A DNA stretch of 64,000 nucleotides from contig JAZPZI010000027.1 of assembly GCA_045544615.1 (NCBI GenBank), positions 124,001-188,000 of the forward strand, written 5' to 3'. The notes beneath the pieces are model-generated. The model ran no database searches, had not been told where the DNA came from, and worked only from the letters and a program-made list of their open reading frames with translations. This document shows, one piece after another, positions 25,675-33,441 of this stretch (positions are counted from its first letter, which is position 1; each line of letters starts with the position of its first letter). The position numbers and the translations under genes are program-made. The stretch is from CAKSFT01 sp045544615 (GTDB lineage Bacteria > Bacillota > Clostridia > UBA1381).

Positions 25675-27498
25675 TCATTTTATGTTTCTTGCTTTTGCTC
25701 TGAGGTCGGTTTTTAAAATCTTCTTCCTCATTCTCAAGTGGTTTGGAGTAACCTCTAAAAGTTCGTCATCAGCAATGAAATCAAGACACTGCTCAAGACT
25801 CAAAAGTCTTGGAGGAACAAGCTTCAGTGCATCATCAGAGCCTGCCGCACGGGTATTGGTTACATGCTTTTTCTTGCACACATTTACAACAATGTCTTCA
25901 AGTCGGGCATTCTCACCAACAATCATTCCTTCATAAACATCTACGCCTGCACCAATAAAGAGTGTGCCTCGCTCCTGTGCATTATAAAGGCCATAGGTGA
26001 TCGACTGACCGTTTTCCCATGCAATGAGCGCACCTCTTGTACGTTTCTGGAAATCTCCTTTATACGGCTCATAGCCATCAAGAATACTGTTAATTATACC
26101 TGTTCCCTTTGTTGCGGTAAGAAGCTCGCTTCTATAGCCAATAAGACCTCTTGACGGAATCTTGAACTCAAGACGGGTATAATTCTGCGCAGTAGGCGAC
26201 ATATTTATCATTTCGCCCTTTCTTCCGATAACGCCATCCATAACGGTTCCGGTATATTCATCAGGAACATCTACAGTCAGGTGTTCAACAGGTTCTGAGC
26301 GAACTCCGTCAATATCTTTGAAAATAACAACAGGGTTGGATACCTGGAATTCATATCCTTCACGGCGCATATTCTCGATCAGGACTGAAAGGTGAAGTTC
26401 ACCTCTGCCTGATACCTTAAATGCTTCGGTTGTATCAGTATCTTCAACTCTCAAGCTGATATTGGAATCAAGTTCTCTGTATAATCTGTCACGAAGATGC
26501 CTTGATGTAACAAATTTACCGTCTTTTCCTGCAAATGGGCTGTCATTTACACTAAAAGTCATAGATAAAACCGGCTCATCAATCTTAATAAACGGTAAAG
26601 CTTCAGGACTTTCAACATCACAAAGAGTTTCACCGATATTTATATCTGTAATGCCTGATATTGCGACAACATCGCCAGCTCCGACTTCATCGGTAACGCC
26701 TTTCGAAAGACCTTCGAAAGTGTAAAGTTTTGTAGCTTTACCCTTTGAAATCGTACCGTCGGCTCTGCAAATAGAAAGAGGCATATTGGTTTTGACCTTT
26801 CCTCTTTGGATTTTACCAACCGCAATACGTCCTGTATAGTCGTCATAGTCGATATTTGAGACAAGCATCTGGAAAGGTGCATCGTCTTCACAATCAGGAC
26901 ATGGAATTTCCTTAACAATCAGCTCAAACATTTCTCTCAAATCAGTGTTTGGTTGTTCAGGATTGTATTCAGCTGTTGCCCAACCGTCTCTTCCCGATGC
27001 ATAAATAACAGGAGTATCCAACTGTTCATCTGTCGCACCAAGGTCTATAAAGAGTTCGAGTATCTCATCAACAACCTCATACGGTCTTGCATTCGGTCTG
27101 TCAACTTTATTTACAACAATAATTGGTTTTAAATTAAGCGAAAGTGCCTTTGAGAGAACGAATCTTGTCTGTGGCATACAGCCCTCAAACGCATCAACCA
27201 AAAGCAAAACACCGTCAACCATCTCAAGTCCACGCTCAACTTCACCACCAAAGTCAGCATGCCCCGGTGTATCAATAATATTTATTTTTACTCCGTTATA
27301 GTAAAGTGAAGTGTTTTTAGCAAGTATGGTGATTCCGCGCTCTCTTTCCAAGTCGTTGGAATCCATTACTCGGTCATCAACCTGTTCATTTTCTCTGAAA
27401 ATTCCGCTCTGTTTCAGCATTGCATCAACCAATGTTGTCTTACCATGGTCAACGTGAGCGATAATAGCAATATTTCTTATGTTTTCTCTTTTAATCAT
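25675..27498 (-). CDS. typA: GTP-binding protein TypA/BipA
   Basis: A ribosome-associated translational GTPase related to EF-G, involved in large-subunit assembly and stress adaptation. The 607-residue protein has the G1 motif AHVDHGKTT, G3 DTPGHADF, G4 NKVD, EF-G-like domains and the TypA-specific C-terminal domain (RTRGALIAWENGQSITYGL). It is monocistronic with its own promoter and terminator. Confidence 0.96.
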   Translation of the reverse strand: MIKRENIRNIAIIAHVDHGKTTLVDAMLKQSGIFRENEQVDDRVMDSNDLERERGITILAKNTSLYYNGVKINIIDTPGHADFGGEVERGLEMVDGVLLLVDAFEGCMPQTRFVLSKALSLNLKPIIVVNKVDRPNARPYEVVDEILELFIDLGATDEQLDTPVIYASGRDGWATAEYNPEQPNTDLREMFELIVKEIPCPDCEDDAPFQMLVSNIDYDDYTGRIAVGKIQRGKVKTNMPLSICRADGTISKGKATKLYTFEGLSKGVTDEVGAGDVVAISGITDINIGETLCDVESPEALPFIKIDEPVLSMTFSVNDSPFAGKDGKFVTSRHLRDRLYRELDSNISLRVEDTDTTEAFKVSGRGELHLSVLIENMRREGYEFQVSNPVVIFKDIDGVRSEPVEHLTVDVPDEYTGTVMDGVIGRKGEMINMSPTAQNYTRLEFKIPSRGLIGYRSELLTATKGTGIINSILDGYEPYKGDFQKRTRGALIAWENGQSITYGLYNAQERGTLFIGAGVDVYEGMIVGENARLEDIVVNVCKKKHVTNTRAAGSDDALKLVPPRLLSLEQCLDFIADDELLEVTPNHLRMRKKILKTDLRAKARNIK

Positions 27499-27550
27499 TA
27501 GAGTTTCACCTTTCCGAATTTAGAGTCAATCTTGAATAAACAACTTAATA

Positions 27551-27579
27551 ATTCTACCACAAAAATGCTCTGAATACAA
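27551..27579 (-). promoter_or_regulatory. Predicted sigma-A promoter of typA
   Basis: Minus-strand TTGTAT (27579-27574) and TAGAAT (27556-27551) have a 17-base spacer, about 55 bases before the typA start. Confidence 0.6.
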
Positions 27580-27602
27580 TAAAATTATACATTTTTGTGA
27601 AA

Positions 27603-28562
27603 TTATTTCAATTTTTCAAGAGAAACCGCAAAAAGCTCGTTTATTTCTGCTAAAGTAGTTGCATGAAATACCTTATTTTTAAGGGCTGAACTGTCTTTCA
27701 TACCCTTGATGTACCACGCAATATGTTTTCTTGCTTCTTTAATTCCTCTCGATTCGCCTTTATCCTCAACAAGTTGTCTTGTATGAGAAAGCGCAAGCTC
27801 AAGTTTCTCTAAATCAGAAGGCAAATATGAAATTTTGCCTGTTTTTAAATACTCTGCAATCTGTCTGAATATAAACGGATTTCCTTGCGAGCCTCGTGCA
27901 ACCATAACACCATCGCATCCGGTTTCTTCAAACATCGATTTTGCATCCTCTGCAGTAAATATATCCCCATTTCCGATTACAGGAATTTTGACTGCACGTT
28001 TGACATCGGCAATAACCTTTCTGTCAGATTTTCCGCGGTAAAACTCTTCCCTTGTTCTTCCGTGAACCGTAATTGCCGCTGCACCGTTTGCTTCAATTAC
28101 TTTTGCAAATTCTGTCGCAGAATTATCGTCCCACCCTTTTCTGAATTTAACAGTAACAGGAACCGATACAGCATCAACTACCGCCTTTAAAACTTCACCG
28201 GCAAGTTTTGGATTTTTCATAAGAGCAGAACCGTCACCGTTATTTACAATTTTAGGTGTTGGGCAACCCATATTGATATCAATAATGTCTGCCCCGTATT
28301 CAACGACTCTTGGTGCAATTTCAGCCATTATATCAGGCTCGGAGCCAAAAATCTGGATAGCAAATGGTTCTTCGTTATCTGCTCTTTGCATAAGCGATGC
28401 AGTCTTTTTGTCGTTATAGTATAGACCTTTTCCGCTTATCATTTCAGAATATGTAAGTCCTGCACCAAAGTTTTTGCAGATACTTCGAAATGTCAAATCT
28501 GTAACGCCTGCCATCGGCGCTAAAAATACATTATTTTCAATTTTAATATTGCCAATATTCAT
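27603..28562 (-). CDS. dusB: tRNA-dihydrouridine synthase
   Basis: An FMN enzyme that reduces uridines in tRNA D-loops. The 319-residue TIM barrel shows FLAPMAGVTDLTFR at the N-terminus, the catalytic cysteine segment INMGCPTPK, VKFRKGWDD and the TVHGRTREEFYRGKSD block. An in-frame TTG at 28574 precedes, but the ribosome site GAGG (28572-28569) lies six bases before the ATG at 28562, so I use that start. A perfect sigma-A promoter lies between it and yneA. Confidence 0.94.
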   Translation of the reverse strand: MNIGNIKIENNVFLAPMAGVTDLTFRSICKNFGAGLTYSEMISGKGLYYNDKKTASLMQRADNEEPFAIQIFGSEPDIMAEIAPRVVEYGADIIDINMGCPTPKIVNNGDGSALMKNPKLAGEVLKAVVDAVSVPVTVKFRKGWDDNSATEFAKVIEANGAAAITVHGRTREEFYRGKSDRKVIADVKRAVKIPVIGNGDIFTAEDAKSMFEETGCDGVMVARGSQGNPFIFRQIAEYLKTGKISYLPSDLEKLELALSHTRQLVEDKGESRGIKEARKHIAWYIKGMKDSSALKNKVFHATTLAEINELFAVSLEKLK

Positions 28563-28592
28563 AACAAACCTCAAAATAAGAATTTGCTATAT

Positions 28593-28621
28593 ATTATATC
28601 ATCAATCTAAAAATATGTCAA
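28593..28621 (-). promoter_or_regulatory. Predicted strong sigma-A promoter of dusB
   Basis: Minus-strand TTGACA (28621-28616) and TATAAT (28598-28593), both perfect, are 17 bases apart. The minus-35 box overlaps the yneA stop codon, so dusB has its own constitutive promoter independent of SOS control. Confidence 0.85.
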
Positions 28622-28935
28622 TCAAGCGGAATTATAAGCTCCTGACCTGCATAGATATGTCCGTCCTTTATGCAGTTTTCCGATTTGATTTTGCTGACAA
28701 GCTTTCTTACGTCTTTGTTCTCGGGTGTATATTCTCTTGCGATGCTCCAGATAGTGTCACCGCTTGTTACAACAACAGTTGCTATATTTCTTTCCTGCAT
28801 ATTTGCAAACGCAAGGCTCACAAACTGTGTGCACAAAACCAAAACAGCAACAAGAAATGAAACTGTAAGGATTCTTTTTCTTCTTCTGATTTTTTCAATT
28901 CTTCTTTTTCTTCTCTTTTCGATTATTCTTGACAT
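28618..28935 (-). CDS. yneA: YneA-like LysM cell-division suppressor
   Basis: A 105-residue membrane-anchored protein: a strongly basic N-terminus (residues 1-21), one transmembrane segment (about 22-44) and an extracytoplasmic LysM domain (about 52-104, VVTSGDTIWSIAREYTPENK...AGQELIIPLD). Size and layout match Bacillus YneA, which blocks division during the SOS response. The GGAGGTG ribosome site sits before the ATG, and the promoter carries LexA-type operators, which fits this role. In bacilli yneA lies next to lexA; here the divergent neighbour is a TSCPD protein. Other single-LysM proteins exist, so the assignment leans on the operator. Confidence 0.85.
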   Translation of the reverse strand: MSRIIEKRRKRRIEKIRRRKRILTVSFLVAVLVLCTQFVSLAFANMQERNIATVVVTSGDTIWSIAREYTPENKDVRKLVSKIKSENCIKDGHIYAGQELIIPLD

Positions 28936-28948
28936 AATAGCACCTCCA

Positions 28949-28999
28949 CGAACATCTGTTTGTTATCTGTATTGTATCAGAACATTTGTTCGTTGTCAA
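28949..28999 (-). promoter_or_regulatory. yneA promoter with embedded LexA operator and a second, weaker LexA half-match
   Basis: Minus-strand TTGACA (28999-28994) and TACAAT (28976-28971) are 17 bases apart. The spacer contains CGAACAAATGTTC (28992-28980), a near-perfect Gram-positive LexA box, so LexA binding would cover the polymerase site. A second palindrome-like copy at 28949-28962 (plus strand CGAACATCTGTTTG) lies at the start of the transcript, just upstream of the ribosome site. Confidence 0.85.
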
Positions 29000-29018
29000 T
29001 ACTTTTTTCAAAAAAATA

Positions 29019-29047
29019 TTGAAAATTTTTCCAAAGAATATTATAAT
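29019..29047 (+). promoter_or_regulatory. Predicted sigma-A promoter of the TSCPD gene
   Basis: TTGAAA (29019-29024) and TATAAT (29042-29047) are 17 bases apart, divergent from the yneA promoter; the LexA box ends 27 bases upstream of this minus-35 box. Confidence 0.75.
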
Positions 29048-29068
29048 GCTTATAAAGAGGTGATTTAT

Positions 29069-29329
29069 ATGGCAAGTTATTCATTTACTCCAAGAGGAGT
29101 TTGTTCGAGAAATATTCAATTCGATATTGAAGATGGCATTGTAAAAAATGTTAAATTTACAAGTGGTTGTAACGGTAATACTCAAGGCCTTGCAAAGCTT
29201 GCAGAGGGTATGAGGGCCGAAGAAATCATAAAAAGATTATCCGGAACCGACTGCTCAGGCAGAGGTACTTCCTGCCCAGATCAGCTTGCAAAAGCAATCG
29301 AACTTGCATTAAAAGAAGAAAATAAGTAA
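29069..29329 (+). CDS. TSCPD domain protein (TIGR03905 type)
   Basis: An 86-residue protein equal to the small TSCPD family, named after the C-terminal domain of some ribonucleotide reductases; it contains GVCSRNIQFD near the start, FTSGCNGNTQGLAKL in the middle and the CSGRGTSCPDQLA motif. The cysteines may bind a metal. The frame is open far upstream, but the ATG at 29069 has AGAGGTG ahead and matches the usual family start. It has its own promoter and is followed by a hairpin. Function is not established. Confidence 0.88.
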   Translation: MASYSFTPRGVCSRNIQFDIEDGIVKNVKFTSGCNGNTQGLAKLAEGMRAEEIIKRLSGTDCSGRGTSCPDQLAKAIELALKEENK

Positions 29330-29332
29330 TAT
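29304..29332 (+). promoter_or_regulatory. Possible promoter of the GerMN-like gene
   Basis: TTGCAT (29304-29309) and TAATAT (29327-29332) have a 17-base spacer at the end of the TSCPD gene. If used, the transcript would begin just before the hairpin at 29345-29371. Confidence 0.4.
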
Positions 29333-29344
29333 TTGAAAACCCCG

Positions 29345-29376
29345 AAGCATATACTAAAACAGTATATGCTTTTTTA
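29345..29376 (+). terminator. Terminator-like hairpin directly in front of the GerMN-like gene
   Basis: Eleven-base arms AAGCATATACT (29345-29355) and AGTATATGCTT (29361-29371) with loop AAAAC and a six-T run. It can end the TSCPD transcript, but it also sits only seven bases before the GGAGG site of the next gene. Confidence 0.8.
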
Positions 29377-29387
29377 CGGAGGTTTTT

Positions 29388-29855
29388 ATGAAAATTATTA
29401 AAATTCTTCTCGTTCTTTTAACATCGGTTTTTCTGATGAGCGCACAAAATGTTCTGAAAAAACAAATTACTCTCTATCTTCCCTCTTCGGAAACCGAAAA
29501 ACTTATTACGATCAATAAAGATGTGATTATTCGAGGCAATGATGATTTGGCAGATGTAATTTTTTCATTGCTAAAAAGGGAAAGTTCTCAAGAGAGTTAT
29601 ATTAAACTTTATTCCGATAATTCTTATGCCACATCACAAAAGAGCAAAGCACAGGTTGTAATCAACAAAAATCACATTAGCAATGCAACATTATCGGACG
29701 AGCTTTTGATCATCTACTCTGCTGTAAATTCGCTAACTTCAAGTGGTGATATTATTACTGTTGATTTTTTAATAGACGGGGAATCTCAAAAAGATTTATA
29801 CGGTTATATTGATATGAGAGAAACTTTTATTCCCGATTATGATATTTGTTCTTGA
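29388..29855 (+). CDS. Secreted GerMN-like domain protein
   Basis: A 155-residue protein with an N-terminal signal or anchor segment (residues 4-20) and a single domain that resembles GerMN: TLYLPSSETEKL, a central VVINKNHISNATL strand, IIYSAVNSLTSSGDIITVDFLIDGE and a closing YGYIDMRETFIPD. GerMN domains occur in the spore protein GerM and in lipoproteins such as LpqB. No lipobox cysteine is present. The ribosome site GGAGG is at 29378-29382. Its expression would need a promoter inside the preceding gene or readthrough of the hairpin. Role in spores or envelope is inference. Confidence 0.65.
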   Translation: MKIIKILLVLLTSVFLMSAQNVLKKQITLYLPSSETEKLITINKDVIIRGNDDLADVIFSLLKRESSQESYIKLYSDNSYATSQKSKAQVVINKNHISNATLSDELLIIYSAVNSLTSSGDIITVDFLIDGESQKDLYGYIDMRETFIPDYDICS

Positions 29856-29880
29856 AAAAGGAGCTCATATTTGTTATACT
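29852..29880 (+). promoter_or_regulatory. Predicted sigma-A promoter of galM
   Basis: TTGAAA (29852-29857, overlapping the previous stop codon) and TATACT (29875-29880) are 17 bases apart. Confidence 0.7.
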
Positions 29881-29910
29881 AAAATTGATAAAGACTTTGG
29901 AGGTAAACTT

Positions 29911-30969
29911 ATGAGTATAACAAAAAGACCGTTCGGGAAACTTTTGGGCGGATATGAAGTGAGTTGCTATGAGCTTGATAATCACAGAGGATTAAGGGCT
30001 GAAATTCTTGATTTTGGCGGAATTGTCAAAAATCTTTGGGTTAGCGATAAATCGGGCGAATATGTCGATGTAGTGCTCGGCTATGACACACTTTCAGAAT
30101 ATGGCGATAATCCCGATTATTTTGGTGCAATAATTGGCAGAAATGCAAACCGCATCCAGGAATCAAAATTTAAGATTGATAATAAAACATATCACTTAAA
30201 CGCAAACGACGGTATACATAATCTCCACGGCGGATTGGTCGGATTTGATAAAAAGCTATGGAAAGCAGAAATGATAGATGATCCTGTTGAGCCAGCACTG
30301 CTTTTAACATTAAAGAGTTTTGACGGTGAGGAAGGCTTCCCAGGCGATCTTGATGTAATGGTAACATACACTCTTACAAAGGAGAACTCGCTAAAAATTC
30401 ATTACGTTGCAGTTCCTGATAAGGACACAGTTGTAAATCTTACAAATCACAGTTATTTTAACTTAAACGGAAACAATTCCGAAAAAGCAATATATAATCA
30501 CGAGATGACTCTAAATTGTGACTTCTACACACCAAACAGTGCTGAAGGTATGGGATACGGTGCTGTTCATTCTGTTTTTGATACCGCATTCGATTTCAGA
30601 ATTCCCAAAACACTCGGTACAGATATGATTAACCCGGAATGCGAACAGATCAGAATGTTTGAAGGTTATGACCATAATTTCATTATAAACGGTACAGGCT
30701 ACAGAACTGCAGGCACTCTATATTCCCCCGATACCGGAATTTATATGGAATGTTTGACAAACAGTCCCTGTATGCAAATATACACAGGTAACGGCATAAA
30801 GGACAGTAAAACCTATAAGAACAACGCACACTACGGAAAACATTCTGCCGTTTGTTTTGAAACGCAGTTCACACCAAACTCTTTCGTCTTCCCTCACATA
30901 ATTTCACCAATCATTAAAAAAGGCGAAAAGTTCGATTATTCAACAGAATACAAGTTCAGTATAAGATAA
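29911..30969 (+). CDS. galM: Aldose 1-epimerase (galactose mutarotase)
   Basis: GalM interconverts alpha and beta anomers of hexoses. Family landmarks are the N-terminal FGGIVKNLWV, the catalytic histidine segments GRNANRIQ and NLTNHSYFNLNG, and the C-terminal catalytic glutamate in ICFETQ-like AVCFETQFTPNS. The open frame extends 24 codons upstream, but that part lies over the promoter; the ATG at 29911 has GGAGG at 29899-29903 with a seven-base gap. The protein is 352 residues, cytoplasmic, and monocistronic with a strong terminator. Confidence 0.94.
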   Translation: MSITKRPFGKLLGGYEVSCYELDNHRGLRAEILDFGGIVKNLWVSDKSGEYVDVVLGYDTLSEYGDNPDYFGAIIGRNANRIQESKFKIDNKTYHLNANDGIHNLHGGLVGFDKKLWKAEMIDDPVEPALLLTLKSFDGEEGFPGDLDVMVTYTLTKENSLKIHYVAVPDKDTVVNLTNHSYFNLNGNNSEKAIYNHEMTLNCDFYTPNSAEGMGYGAVHSVFDTAFDFRIPKTLGTDMINPECEQIRMFEGYDHNFIINGTGYRTAGTLYSPDTGIYMECLTNSPCMQIYTGNGIKDSKTYKNNAHYGKHSAVCFETQFTPNSFVFPHIISPIIKKGEKFDYSTEYKFSIR

Positions 30970-30975
30970 AATTCC

Positions 30976-31006
30976 AAAAAGCTCTGCAATTTTGCAGAGC
31001 TTTTTT
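30976..31006 (+). terminator. Rho-independent terminator of galM
   Basis: Arms AAAAAGCTCTGCA (30976-30988) and TGCAGAGCTTTTT (30993-31005) form a thirteen-base stem with a T run. Confidence 0.9.
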
Positions 31007-31023
31007 AACATATTGTTAAAAAA
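31001..31023. repeat. Perfect 23-base palindrome upstream of the ClpE-like gene
   Basis: TTTTTTAACA (31001-31010) and TGTTAAAAAA (31014-31023) flank TAT. It overlaps the T run of the galM terminator and ends about 35 bases before the predicted minus-10 of the next gene, so it could be an operator or simply a second weak stem. Confidence 0.5.
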
Positions 31024-31035
31024 CCAAAAAAATAC

Positions 31036-31064
31036 TTTAATTTTAAATGGATTTGTGATATACT
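31036..31064 (+). promoter_or_regulatory. Weak predicted promoter of the ClpE-like gene
   Basis: TTTAAT (31036-31041) and TATACT (31059-31064) with a 17-base spacer. The minus-35 box is poor, consistent with a regulated stress gene. No CtsR heptad repeat was seen. Confidence 0.45.
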
Positions 31065-31106
31065 TATTTTATCTGTATTTATTTAAGGCAAAAGGAGTTA
31101 AATTTA

Positions 31107-33437
31107 ATGAATTTATCACTATGTTCACGTTGTGGCGTCAACCCGGCGGTAGTTTTTATAACAAAAATGGAAGGCGACAAAACCGTAAATGAGGGATTGT
31201 GTCTTGCATGTGCAAAAGGCATGGGTATTGCACCACTTGATAACATGATTTCACAGCTCGGAATCTCGGATGAGGATATTGAGAATCTCAATTCCGAAAT
31301 GTCAGAGTTTATGGGAAATATCGGCGATGCTTCTTCCCCTGAAGAGCTTCAGCAGATGCTTGAGGAATTGAGTGGCGGTGATGAAGATGAAGGCGGTGCG
31401 GCAACTGCGCCGTTGGGATTTTTGTCAAAGATGTTCGGAAAAGCACCGCAATCTGCAGAATCAAACGGCAAAACAGAAAAGACCGAAAAAGCACACGATA
31501 AGAAAAAGAGCAAAAAGAAATCAATGCTTGATACTTACGGTACAAATCTGACCGAAAAGGCAACATTGGGTAAGGTTGACAGAGTTATCAGCAGAAACGA
31601 CGAAATTGACCGTGTAATTCAGATTTTAAACCGTCGTTCAAAGAATAACCCTGTCATTCTTGGCGAGCCGGGTGTTGGTAAAACTGCAATCGCAGAAGGT
31701 CTTGCCTGCCGTATTGTTGAGGGTAAAGTTCCACCTAAACTTTTAGGTTATCAGCTATATCTTCTCGACTTTACTGCTCTTGTTGCAGGCACACAGTTCA
31801 GAGGACAGTTCGAAGCAAGACTCAAAAGCCTTTTAACCGAGGCAAGCGAAGCAGGAAATGTTATTCTGGTAATAGATGAGATTCACAACATTGTTGCCGC
31901 AGGAGATGCCGAGGGTGCAATGAGTGCTGCAAACATTTTAAAGCCTGCACTTGCCCGTGGCGAAATTCAGATAATCGGTGCAACAACACTTTCAGAATAC
32001 AGAAAGCACATCGAAAAGGACAGTGCACTTGAGCGTCGTTTCCAGCCTGTTTTGGTTGATGAGCCTTCAATTCCGGAGAGCATTGAAATCTTAAAAGGAA
32101 TCAAGGACTACTACGAAAACTATCATTCGGTTTCTATCTCGGATGAGATTATAGAGCAAGCAGTAAGGCTTTCCGAACGCTATATTACCGACCGTTTCCT
32201 CCCTGACAAAGCAATCGATGTCATAGACGAGGCAGGATCGAGGGTTAACCTGAAAAATACTGCACTCTATAATGTAACTGTCCTGAAAAAGAGACTGTCT
32301 GAAATCGACACCGAAACAAATGACGCTACCGAAAAAGAAGATTTCGAAAAACTTGCCGAGCTCCGTGCAGAACGCTTAAGACTTGATGAAGAATTAAGCA
32401 TTGAAGAAGAAAAATCAAAGAATTCAGTTATCACATTCGACGATATAGCCGCAGTTATTGAGGGTTGGACAAAGATTCCTGTTCACCGATTAACTGAGGA
32501 TGAACAGACAAAACTATTGAAGCTTGAAGAACGCATTCACGAACGTGTAATCGGTCAGGATGAGGCGGTCGATGCGGTAGCACGTGCAATCAGACGAGGA
32601 CGAGCTGATATATCTGCAAAAAAACGTCCTGTTTCGTTTATATTTGCAGGTCCGACCGGTGTCGGAAAAACCGAGCTTGTAAAAACAATCGCTGAAGTTA
32701 TGTTCGATAATGAAGAAGCTTTAATCAGATTTGATATGTCTGAATATATGGAAAAGCACTCTGTATCAAAGCTTATCGGCTCACCTCCCGGATATGTAGG
32801 TTATGACGATGCAGGGCTTTTGACAGAAAAGGTTCGCAGAAAACCGTATTCTGTAATTTTATTGGATGAAATCGAAAAAGCACACCCTGAAGTGTTCAAT
32901 CTATTTTTGCAGATTTTAGATGACGGCAGAGTTTCCGACAGTCACGGCAAGGTTGTTAATTTCGAGAATACAATTATCATTATGACAACAAATGCAGGCT
33001 CTGAGTTTAAATCAAATGCAATGGGCTTTGGTGCTGACGAAACCGTTACACTTTCTGATAATGTTGATAAGAGCCTGAAATCGCATTTCAGACCTGAATT
33101 TTTGAACAGAATCGATGAAATTGTAAGCTTTAAACCGCTTGGCAAAGACGAACTTCGAAAGATAATCGACCTTATGCTTAAAAATATCACATCAAAACTT
33201 GCCGAAAAGAATGTCACTCTTACAGTAGATGATACCGCAAAAGAGGTAATTCTTGCCGAAGGGTATGATATCAAATACGGCGCAAGACCGCTAAAGCGTG
33301 TAATCCAAAAACTTTTGGAGGATAAGCTTGCAAAGCTGTCTTTACTTGGCGAATTAAAAGAAAATTCAACCGTTATTGCTCATTCACCTGACAACAAGGT
33401 AATCGAGCTTGATGTTTTGAATATTGAAAAGAGGTAA
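31107..33437 (+). CDS. ClpE-like AAA+ unfoldase with N-terminal zinc finger
   Basis: A 776-residue Clp/Hsp100 ATPase with two AAA+ modules: Walker A GEPGVGKTA in the first and GPTGVGKTE in the second, with a UVR-type coiled segment between them (EDFEKLAELRAERLRLDEEL). Instead of the double Clp_N repeat of ClpC, it begins with a four-cysteine zinc finger (CSRCG and CLACAKG, residues 6-37) and an acidic, then lysine-rich linker. This is the ClpE architecture. It likely unfolds proteins for ClpP. It is followed four bases later by metF; metabolic linkage with metF is probably only positional. Confidence 0.9.
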   Translation: MNLSLCSRCGVNPAVVFITKMEGDKTVNEGLCLACAKGMGIAPLDNMISQLGISDEDIENLNSEMSEFMGNIGDASSPEELQQMLEELSGGDEDEGGAATAPLGFLSKMFGKAPQSAESNGKTEKTEKAHDKKKSKKKSMLDTYGTNLTEKATLGKVDRVISRNDEIDRVIQILNRRSKNNPVILGEPGVGKTAIAEGLACRIVEGKVPPKLLGYQLYLLDFTALVAGTQFRGQFEARLKSLLTEASEAGNVILVIDEIHNIVAAGDAEGAMSAANILKPALARGEIQIIGATTLSEYRKHIEKDSALERRFQPVLVDEPSIPESIEILKGIKDYYENYHSVSISDEIIEQAVRLSERYITDRFLPDKAIDVIDEAGSRVNLKNTALYNVTVLKKRLSEIDTETNDATEKEDFEKLAELRAERLRLDEELSIEEEKSKNSVITFDDIAAVIEGWTKIPVHRLTEDEQTKLLKLEERIHERVIGQDEAVDAVARAIRRGRADISAKKRPVSFIFAGPTGVGKTELVKTIAEVMFDNEEALIRFDMSEYMEKHSVSKLIGSPPGYVGYDDAGLLTEKVRRKPYSVILLDEIEKAHPEVFNLFLQILDDGRVSDSHGKVVNFENTIIIMTTNAGSEFKSNAMGFGADETVTLSDNVDKSLKSHFRPEFLNRIDEIVSFKPLGKDELRKIIDLMLKNITSKLAEKNVTLTVDDTAKEVILAEGYDIKYGARPLKRVIQKLLEDKLAKLSLLGELKENSTVIAHSPDNKVIELDVLNIEKR

Positions 33438-33441
33438 AACA

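Noticed and set aside
28574..28574. TTG at 28574 as start of dusB
   Set aside because: It would place the ribosome site inside the coding region; ATG 28562 is correctly spaced.
28670..29068. Upstream extension of the TSCPD gene over yneA and its promoter
   Set aside because: The added part has no family match and would run through the opposite-strand gene; the ATG at 29069 has a ribosome site and family-typical start.
31007..31106. CtsR operator upstream of the ClpE-like gene
   Set aside because: No tandem GGTCAAA-type heptads were found on either strand.
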